Source: Thermodesulfobacterium sp. (lineage in GTDB: Bacteria > Desulfobacterota > Thermodesulfobacteria > Thermodesulfobacteriales > Thermodesulfobacteriaceae). Taken from it: DNA of 6,065 nt. A program made the translations under genes and the position numbers. Positions 1-5,422 of the stretch are shown here, one piece after another. Position 1 is the first letter of the stretch. Each line of letters begins with the position of its first letter. Location of the stretch: assembly GCA_021163085.1 (NCBI GenBank), contig JAGGXL010000083.1:1-6065 (forward strand), written 5' to 3'. Below the pieces are notes generated by a model. The model saw only the letters and a program-made list of their open reading frames with translations. It ran no database searches and was not told the DNA's origin.

Positions 1-499
1 ATTTTGTATCTTTAAGATAAACTCCTTTTTCGTGAAGTTTAAAAAGAAAAGAAATCAAGTTCTTTATAAGTTCGTAGTTAACTTTCTCTTTTTTGTCATC
101 CAGAAAAAGATCTTCTCTTTTTACAAAGCCTTTTTCAATATAGAGGAAAACAATTCCTCCGTAAAAAGGTTCCCTTTTAAAAAAGGCTATTTGAGGGCTT
201 TCCCAGAAAAGAAAAATGGGTTTTATAACGGGTATGTTCAATTTTTCAAGTTTAGACAAAGTTCTTAGATATTTTATAACTTTATTGGTTTTTAAAAATT
301 GGGGTTTAAAAGCTTTTATCAAAAATAGAGGCTTTTTTTCCTTAAAAAAAGACAAAATGAAAATACAACGAGATGCTCCGTTTTTAAGGATTTCAAAATT
401 AAATTTTTCTGTAGAAATTCTTTCCAGAATCTGAGGTGCTTCTTTGGAAAAAAAATAAAATTTAAACTTTTTCCAGTTGGGAAATAAGACAGTCCACAT
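1..499 (-). CDS. Kinase-fold LPS core kinase-like protein (InaA/WaaY-type), C-terminus cut by the window edge
   Basis: Reading leftward from an ATG at 499-497, the frame stays open for 166 codons and leaves the window with no stop. An in-frame TAA lies five codons upstream and no other Met occurs, so the ATG is the best start. A partial Shine-Dalgarno (GGGA) lies about 5 nt before it. The protein has a protein-kinase layout: an N-lobe with a likely beta-3 lysine in LFLIKAFKP (K62), a hinge-like segment GGIVFLYIEKGF (114-125), then helix E and catalytic loop KLHEKGVYLKDTK (154-166). There D164 would be the catalytic Asp and the usual HRD is LKD. The LHxxGxYxxD pattern is typical of bacterial LPS/Kdo/heptose kinases (InaA, WaaP, WaaY families). 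The start overlaps the end of the upstream glycosyltransferase by 38 nt, which suggests translational coupling. Inferred role: ATP-dependent phosphorylation of a core sugar in the cytoplasm. The metal-binding loop and C-lobe lie outside the window, so activity cannot be judged. It could instead be a pseudokinase or a different small-molecule kinase. Confidence 0.8.
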   Translation of the reverse strand, partial: MWTVLFPNWKKFKFYFFSKEAPQILERISTEKFNFEILKNGASRCIFILSFFKEKKPLFLIKAFKPQFLKTNKVIKYLRTLSKLEKLNIPVIKPIFLFWESPQIAFFKREPFYGGIVFLYIEKGFVKREDLFLDDKKEKVNYELIKNLISFLFKLHEKGVYLKDTK

Positions 500-1520
500 A
501 ATTGTCCCAGGTTAAGTGTTTTATAGAATTATAAATTTTAAGAGGGTCAAAAGTAAATTCTATAGCTTTTAAAATGGCAGATTTAATTGCAGACTCATTT
601 CTTTCTACCACAAACCCGTTTACATCTTCTTTTATAAATTCACTTGTTCCATCATAAGGAGTGGTGATAACAGGAGTTCCTGTAGCTAAGGCTTCTAAGG
701 TTGCAAGGGCTCCTGGGTCATACATAGTTGGGAGCACAAAAAGATCAGCCACGGCATAGTATTTTTCTATTTCTTTTGTTTTACCAAGATATATCAATCT
801 ATTTGTAGATTTTCCCTTAGCACCAGCTATTATAATTTTAACCTTTTCTGGAAGTTTTGGTAAAACTTTAAGCAAAAGAGAGAGCCCTTTTCTTTTTATA
901 TCATAGCCTACAAAGAGAATTAAAAAATCCTCTTTAGAAAAACCCAATTCCTTCCTAAAGGTTTCTTTAAATTCTTTCAAAGAGGGGTTAAACCTTTTAA
1001 AATTCACTCCTCTATAACATACCGCGGTTTTTTCATATACCTCAGGATAAAATTCTTTTATGAATTTTTTCCCCAAGGAAAAAAGAGAGATTACTTTTCT
1101 TGCATTAGTTATAGCTCTTTTTTCAAGATTTAAAAGGATTTTATAGCGCAGGCTAAATTTTTTAAAAATTGACTGCTTTTGTTTATGTAAAAAGGCTATC
1201 ATTGGGTCGCAGAGAATAAAAAGGTCTGTTGTGTAAGGATAACGAAAAAAGCTTATGAGTCGATAGTTAGAAAGCTTAACAAGAATTTTTCTTGTCTGAT
1301 AGATAAAAAAAAGATGCTTTGGGACAGAGCCAAAACCTTTCCATCTAACTTTATAAACTACAAGTCTTTTTAAAATTTCCTCTGGAAAAGATACAGTATG
1401 GACAATCACCCCTACCTTAAACCCTCTCTCTAAAAGCTTTACAGCAACCATCCCTGCATGAGACTCTGCTCCTCCAACCCCAAACCCTATTTTAGGTCTA
1501 ATTATAATTATTTGCTTCAA
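462..1520 (-). CDS. GT-B glycosyltransferase, family GT4, WaaG-like
   Basis: This 352-residue protein is a normal length for a GT4 enzyme, a retaining transferase of a sugar from a nucleotide sugar. The N-terminal Rossmann half begins with strand QIIIIRPK and the loop GFGVGGAESH (12-21), typical of acceptor and nucleotide-sugar binding. A linker motif NLEKRAITNARKVI (131-144) is followed by CYRGVNFKRFNP (168-179). The C-terminal domain starts at FLILFVGYDIKRKGL (199-213), with basic residues for the diphosphate, and carries YDPGALATLEALATGTPVIT (267-286). That last segment is the E-x7-E signature in the form D268-x7-E276. The same region of the LPS glucosyltransferase WaaG has a comparable pattern, so LPS core assembly at the inner membrane is likely; donor and acceptor sugars cannot be read. 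The start is TTG: starting at the next Met (residue 23) would delete the first beta strand and GG loop, and an in-frame TAA lies upstream. It is the first gene of a minus-strand pair with the left kinase. Confidence 0.93.
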   Translation of the reverse strand: MKQIIIIRPKIGFGVGGAESHAGMVAVKLLERGFKVGVIVHTVSFPEEILKRLVVYKVRWKGFGSVPKHLFFIYQTRKILVKLSNYRLISFFRYPYTTDLFILCDPMIAFLHKQKQSIFKKFSLRYKILLNLEKRAITNARKVISLFSLGKKFIKEFYPEVYEKTAVCYRGVNFKRFNPSLKEFKETFRKELGFSKEDFLILFVGYDIKRKGLSLLLKVLPKLPEKVKIIIAGAKGKSTNRLIYLGKTKEIEKYYAVADLFVLPTMYDPGALATLEALATGTPVITTPYDGTSEFIKEDVNGFVVERNESAIKSAILKAIEFTFDPLKIYNSIKHLTWDNYVDCLISQLEKV

Positions 1521-1537
1521 TTTTCTGTTACCTTTTT
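1521..1537 (-). promoter_or_regulatory. Candidate ribosome binding site for the TTG-started glycosyltransferase
   Basis: On the minus strand AAAAAGG (1537-1531) lies 10 nt before the TTG codon at 1520-1518. The spacing is slightly long and the match to the anti-Shine-Dalgarno is only moderate. It supports the TTG start, since no ATG or GTG is available in frame before the conserved first beta strand. Confidence 0.4.
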
Positions 1538-1551
1538 AGTGAAGCTTATTC

Positions 1552-1579
1552 TTGAGATTTTAACCGAAAATTTTATAAG
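1552..1579 (+). promoter_or_regulatory. Candidate sigma-70-type promoter for the plus-strand ligase/glycosyltransferase pair
   Basis: TTGAGA (1552-1557) and TATAAG (1574-1579) are separated by 16 bp, and each matches the consensus hexamer at five of six positions. Transcription would start near 1586, giving a leader of about 40 nt before the ATG at 1626. It lies in the only substantial intergenic region of the window, between divergent genes, where promoters are expected. AT-rich DNA yields many false TATA-like matches, so confidence is limited. Confidence 0.35.
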
Positions 1580-1585
1580 TTTAAA
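1557..1585 (-). promoter_or_regulatory. Weak candidate promoter for the minus-strand glycosyltransferase/kinase pair
   Basis: On the minus strand TTTAAA (1585-1580) and TAAAAT (1562-1557) are 17 bp apart, with four and five matches to consensus. This would place the start of transcription about 30 nt before the TTG start codon. It would overlap the divergent plus-strand promoter candidate almost completely, so the two would be expected to exclude each other. The case rests mainly on location. Confidence 0.22.
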
Positions 1586-1625
1586 CTGTTGACAAAATTC
1601 TATTTTTAAATAACCTTCATCATCT

Positions 1626-2855
1626 ATGAATGAGATTTTCTTTATTGGCTGGTTAGCCATTTGGATTGCTATTTTTTTTGACCACTCTAAAACCTTCATT
1701 TGGATTGGTTTTGGTCTAATAACACTTCTTTTTTTAGTAAACTTAATTCGCATGCCAAAAGCTCTTTTGAAATTACCCAAAGAAGTTCTCATCCTGAACA
1801 CAATTTTTCTTATTTTCCTTCTCCCTTTTGCCTTTATGCCTCCTAATATAACAAGAACTTTTGAAGACTTTTTAAAAAATTATTTATTCCATATAATTTT
1901 AGCTTTTTTTTTATCCCTGAAGTTAAAGGAAGAACCAGAATTTTACAAATCTCCCTATTTTTATTTCCTGCCAGCAGTAACTTGTTTAGTTGTAAGTTTA
2001 CATCACCTATACTCTGGAATTAAACTCTGCTTAATAAATAACCATTGCCCCAGCACAATATTCATCGCTAATGATATCAGCTTGTTGAAAGGTCTAGTTA
2101 TGACTTCAACCTCTTATGTATTTGTATTTTTTTTATTTTTAGGTTTATATATTTCTGAAAAAAGAAAAACTTTAAAAACTTTTTTTCTTTTTATAAGTCT
2201 TTTTTCACTTTTTATGGAAATAATCCTTGGTAGAAGAGCCTCAATCTTAGCCATAATTTTCTCCAGTTTATTTGTAAGCATATTCTCTAAACAACGAATT
2301 GTTAAAATTGTTGGCTTATCTTTAGCTTTGTGCCTCATATGTCTTATAGGTGTATTGATTCTAACACCAAACGGAAGGAAAATGCTTATTCGTAATGACA
2401 AAATTAACCTTTTACTTCAGGGTAAATATGCTGAATCTGGATCATTTGGGAAGCGTATTTATATCTGGCCTATATATCTTAAAAAAGCCCTTGAAGATCC
2501 CTTTTCTGGGACTGGAATTGGTAGAAAAGCCCAAAAAACAGCCCTTTATCAAACCAATAAACTTGCCTTAAAACTTGAACATGCTCATAATCTTTTCCTT
2601 AATCTTTGGCTTCAAGCTGGTCTTCATACTATGGTAGTATATTTTATTCTTTACCTGTATACTCTATTTAAAGCATACAAATTGTGGCATTTTAACCCTG
2701 AAAGACCAATTTATGCTCTTTTTTTAGCTTTCCTTTTGGCTTTTTTAGTAATGTCCATATTAGAAGGAACAGAAGAAGGAACAAGGTTTACCCCTTTTTG
2801 GATAACGTGTGGGCTAATTTGGGGACTAAATGAAAAAAATAGCTTTTCTTCTTGA
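1626..2855 (+). CDS. O-antigen ligase/polymerase-type polytopic membrane protein (WaaL/Wzy superfamily)
   Basis: This 409-residue, very hydrophobic protein has about 11-12 predicted membrane segments, roughly at residues 5-19, 24-41, 54-71, 86-99, 112-130, 158-176, 186-200, 206-220, 227-247, 326-349, 361-379 and 387-401. A long hydrophilic, probably periplasmic loop lies at about 248-325. Family signatures are LGRRASILAI (201-210), RIYIWPIYLKKALEDPFSGT (277-296) with R277, the following GIGRK, and LEHAHNLFLNLWLQAGL (317-333), where H319/H321 sit where WaaL-type ligases have their essential His. Known role of the family: transfer of an undecaprenyl-diphosphate-linked glycan to lipid A-core (WaaL) or glycan polymerisation (Wzy). 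The neighbouring LPS kinases and WaaG-like transferase favour ligase. The start is the first ATG after an in-frame TAA at 1611-1613 and keeps the first membrane segment intact. No clear Shine-Dalgarno precedes it. Its 3' end overlaps the next gene by 26 bp. WaaL and Wzy cannot be separated with certainty from sequence alone. Confidence 0.85.
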   Translation: MNEIFFIGWLAIWIAIFFDHSKTFIWIGFGLITLLFLVNLIRMPKALLKLPKEVLILNTIFLIFLLPFAFMPPNITRTFEDFLKNYLFHIILAFFLSLKLKEEPEFYKSPYFYFLPAVTCLVVSLHHLYSGIKLCLINNHCPSTIFIANDISLLKGLVMTSTSYVFVFFLFLGLYISEKRKTLKTFFLFISLFSLFMEIILGRRASILAIIFSSLFVSIFSKQRIVKIVGLSLALCLICLIGVLILTPNGRKMLIRNDKINLLLQGKYAESGSFGKRIYIWPIYLKKALEDPFSGTGIGRKAQKTALYQTNKLALKLEHAHNLFLNLWLQAGLHTMVVYFILYLYTLFKAYKLWHFNPERPIYALFLAFLLAFLVMSILEGTEEGTRFTPFWITCGLIWGLNEKNSFSS

Positions 2856-3942
2856 TCGCCTCGGTAACCGAAGACATTACTTACAATTCAAAATCTTAAA
2901 AAAACATGGGTTTATTCCTTATGCCCTTGTTTTTGAAGAATACCTTCATGATGCAAATATTCCAGAAGATTTAGCTCATTTTCACCCCTTACCCTTTAAA
3001 AGAAATAATGTTTTGCGTAAATTTTCCTTTAAATTTTTAAAGTACCTTATAAATTTTGTGAAAAACGAAAAAATAAAAGTAGTATTAATTCATCGCTGGA
3101 GGTTTTTACGTTATTCCACACTCACAAAACTATTTTACCCGGAACTGAAAATTATCTATCACATCGTGGTAGGAGGAACCTTAAAACACCCAGGAAGAAA
3201 ACTCTTTTTTAGACTTTTCAAAAATAAAATAGACTGTCTTTTAGTGAACAGTTTAGCCTTAAAAGATGAATTGTTAGCTACTGGTCTTGTTAAGCCTGGG
3301 GAAGTGGAGCTATTATATAGTTCATTTGATTTGAGCACCTTTCCTGAAAACTTAAGCAAAGATAAAGCACGGACAATGTTAAATCTTCCGCAGCAAGCTT
3401 TTATTTTTGGGATGGTAGCAAAATTTCGCCCTGAAAAAAGACAAGCTGATCTTATAAAAGCTTTTAATCTGGTGCATAAAGATATACCTAAGGCAGTGGT
3501 TGTATTTGTGGGAGATGGCTCAACAAGAAAAAATTGTGAAACCTTGGTAAAAGAATTATCCCTGAAAGATAAAATAATTTTTGTGGGTAAGGTAATGCAG
3601 GAAATAGTCCCTTTTTATCTTCGAGCTTTTGATGTGTTAGTGCATACTTCTATAAGAGAAGGTATGCCCCTTGCGGTTCTGGAAGGACTTGCCTCAGGGC
3701 TTCCGATAATTGCAACTGATGCCGAAGGAGTGCCTGATATTTTTGCAACAGAGGAACCAATTGGTTATCTTGTACCAAAGGAAGATGTTAAAGCCATAGC
3801 TCAGGCTTTGAAAAAGATTTATTATTTGCCAAAAGATGAATTTGAGCTTTTAGGAAAAAATGCTAAAAAACGTTTTCTTACAGCCTTCTCACCTGAAGCA
3901 TTTGAAAAGCGAACAATTGAAATATTTTCAAAATACTTTTAA
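2830..3942 (+). CDS. GT-B glycosyltransferase, family GT4
   Basis: This 370-residue protein has the two-domain GT-B layout. The C-terminal half carries the clear GT4 signatures: FGMVAKFRPEKRQADLIKAF (193-212) with R200 and K204 as likely diphosphate ligands, strand VVVFVGDGS (223-231), IIFVGKVMQEIVPFYLRAFD (249-268), and REGMPLAVLEGLASGLPIIA (276-295) with the E277-x7-E285 motif. The N-terminal half starts with strand KKIAFLLDRL but lacks the usual GG(A)E loop, which is more divergent than in the minus-strand paralogue. Expected role: cytoplasmic, retaining transfer of a sugar from a nucleotide donor to a growing LPS or O-antigen chain; the sugars are unknown. The ATG at 2830 lies inside the end of the ligase gene, with GGGG at 2821-2824 as a possible ribosome binding site five bases before it. 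This points to co-transcription and coupled translation. Its stop overlaps the convergent synthetase-like gene by 15 bp. Confidence 0.93.
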   Translation: MKKIAFLLDRLGNRRHYLQFKILKKHGFIPYALVFEEYLHDANIPEDLAHFHPLPFKRNNVLRKFSFKFLKYLINFVKNEKIKVVLIHRWRFLRYSTLTKLFYPELKIIYHIVVGGTLKHPGRKLFFRLFKNKIDCLLVNSLALKDELLATGLVKPGEVELLYSSFDLSTFPENLSKDKARTMLNLPQQAFIFGMVAKFRPEKRQADLIKAFNLVHKDIPKAVVVFVGDGSTRKNCETLVKELSLKDKIIFVGKVMQEIVPFYLRAFDVLVHTSIREGMPLAVLEGLASGLPIIATDAEGVPDIFATEEPIGYLVPKEDVKAIAQALKKIYYLPKDEFELLGKNAKKRFLTAFSPEAFEKRTIEIFSKYF

Positions 3943-5421
3943 GTTCAGGTATTTATTATGATTAATGAAAGCTGATATCAAAAAAAGCCTCACATATATT
4001 CTTTGCCAAATCTTGTTTTTTTTAGCCTTTTCCTCTAAAGTCTTCCAAAATCTTTCTATTCCTTTTTTCTCCCAAAGTTTACAGTTCAAAACTTCTTCTC
4101 TTACTTTATGTTTCATCATTTCAAGAAGATAAAAGGTAGGAAAATCGTAAGAAAATTTGCCAATTTTGTCGCTATCAATTCCTAATCTTTCAAAAAGAAG
4201 TCTTCTTAGAGGAAGCTTATTTCTAAAATTTTTCCTATCAAAAACCTCAACTTCATCAAGAGAACCTACGTAGTCTGCTAACGCTTCGTCTGCCCAAGGC
4301 AAAACTAAATTTACTCCAAAAGCATCGGTAAAATTGCTTACTTTCCGGATAACGTTCCCAAACTCGGCATGGGTTACCCAAACATCGGCTTTTAAATCAA
4401 AATAGTCCCAATCTTTTCTTTTCTCGTCCTCAGCAAACCAATAAGGATAAACTGGTTCTGCTTGTGGATAAAATTTCAAAAGATCTGCCAAAGTAATTCC
4501 AATAAAACCCACCATTTCACAGCGAGACCGAGCTAATTTGTAAATTGTATTCCCTGATGGTAGAACTTCACCGAAAGATCTTAAAAATTTGAATTTTGGA
4601 TAAATCTTTTGCCTTCTATATTCTACCGGTCTTGGCACATGACCAAAGTAATAATCGTTCCCACTTCCATCAAGAAGGTTACTTCCGGAAAAATCTATTT
4701 GTAACTGATACATAGGATATCCTAAAAGATTACCATCAGCACAAGGAAAAGGTATAGAAGAAAAATATTTATCAAATATGTTTATTTCTATAGAGGTCAT
4801 TCTTTCGGGTAGAAATAGCTTCGCATGTTTAAATCCGAGCTTTTTAGCAATTTCGCTTGCAAGCTTGCTTTCATCCTTCCTTGAACCCGGAAGAGCTAAG
4901 GTCAAACAAGTAGTTTGATCCTTTAATCCAGCTTCAGCAAGAGCTAACAAGATAGTGTTACTGTCCTTTCCCACACTTTGAAAAAGAAAAATTTCTCTGG
5001 AAGGGTCAATCTTTTTTAAAATAGATTGCACAAGTAAAAAAAGAATGTGGTCAAGGTCGGCCTTTTTTCCTTTTATCCTTCTAAAGTTTGGATAGGGAAA
5101 TTCATGAAAAAATTCAAGCTCAAAACTCCCATTTTTAGAATAAATAACAACATAATCTCCTATGCTAAGATTAAAAATCTCTTTATAAATAGTGTGAGGA
5201 GTAGGGACAACCCCACTTTGAAGAAAAAAAGAAACTCCTTTAGAAGACAAAGTAAGAGGTTTCTTTACTTCAGGATGGTTAAGTAGTGCAACCGATGAAT
5301 TTGAATAAAGCAAATAATTTCTATCAAGGGAAAGATAAAAATATAGCACCTTGTCAAAGGTTTTAGCACCTCCAAGTATTATCTTATCTTTTACTTCTTC
5401 TGCAATGATCTTTTTTACCAT
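3928..5421 (-). CDS. Asparagine-synthetase-like amide ligase (AsnB C-terminal domain) with degenerate glutaminase domain
   Basis: This 497-residue protein has an ATP-binding AsnB-type synthetase domain. The PP-loop FQSVGKDSNTILLALAEAG lies at 147-165, the second nucleotide-site motif LLDGSGNDYYFGH at 249-261, and the helical C-terminal signature VNLVLPWADEALADYVGSL plus NKLPLRRLLFERLG at about 370-414. The region before the PP-loop is only about 147 residues. It keeps the distal part of a class-II glutaminase fold (YLLYSNSSVALL at 38-47; HTIYKEIFNLSIGDYVVI at 76-93) but has no Cys at position 2. E. coli AsnB has 554 residues. Family knowledge: these enzymes adenylate a carboxylate and form an amide. 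Members lacking the Cys include beta-lactam synthetase and lasso-peptide cyclases, which use an amine other than glutamine-derived ammonia. Inference: amidation or aminoacyl-type decoration of the surface glycan. The ATG follows the upstream LPS kinase stop after one base, with an AAGGAAAG stretch nearby, so the two are probably co-translated. Its true substrate is unknown. Confidence 0.85.
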   Translation of the reverse strand: MVKKIIAEEVKDKIILGGAKTFDKVLYFYLSLDRNYLLYSNSSVALLNHPEVKKPLTLSSKGVSFFLQSGVVPTPHTIYKEIFNLSIGDYVVIYSKNGSFELEFFHEFPYPNFRRIKGKKADLDHILFLLVQSILKKIDPSREIFLFQSVGKDSNTILLALAEAGLKDQTTCLTLALPGSRKDESKLASEIAKKLGFKHAKLFLPERMTSIEINIFDKYFSSIPFPCADGNLLGYPMYQLQIDFSGSNLLDGSGNDYYFGHVPRPVEYRRQKIYPKFKFLRSFGEVLPSGNTIYKLARSRCEMVGFIGITLADLLKFYPQAEPVYPYWFAEDEKRKDWDYFDLKADVWVTHAEFGNVIRKVSNFTDAFGVNLVLPWADEALADYVGSLDEVEVFDRKNFRNKLPLRRLLFERLGIDSDKIGKFSYDFPTFYLLEMMKHKVREEVLNCKLWEKKGIERFWKTLEEKAKKNKIWQRIYVRLFLISAFINHNKYLNLKVF

Positions 5422-5422
5422 T

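Noticed and set aside
32..434. Two overlapping short plus-strand open frames (78 and 72 codons)
   Set aside because: They are antisense to the kinase-fold gene on the minus strand, have low-complexity Phe/Lys-rich translations, and show no recognisable motif.
1589..1594. Perfect TTGACA as a -35 element for the ligase gene
   Set aside because: At 16-18 bp spacing the downstream hexamers (for example AACCTT) do not resemble a -10 element, and transcription would start at or within the coding sequence.
1517..1801. A 94-codon minus-strand open frame just upstream of the WaaG-like gene
   Set aside because: More than half of it is antisense to the start of the ligase gene, and its translation resembles no family. 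Its TGA overlapping the TTG start looks coincidental.
2114..2401. Minus-strand open frame of 95 codons
   Set aside because: Lies wholly within the ligase gene in antisense, Lys/Ile-rich, no family features.
3159..3359. Minus-strand open frame of 66 codons
   Set aside because: Antisense shadow of the second glycosyltransferase.
5047..5286. Plus-strand open frame of 79 codons
   Set aside because: Antisense shadow of the AsnB-like gene with no supporting features.
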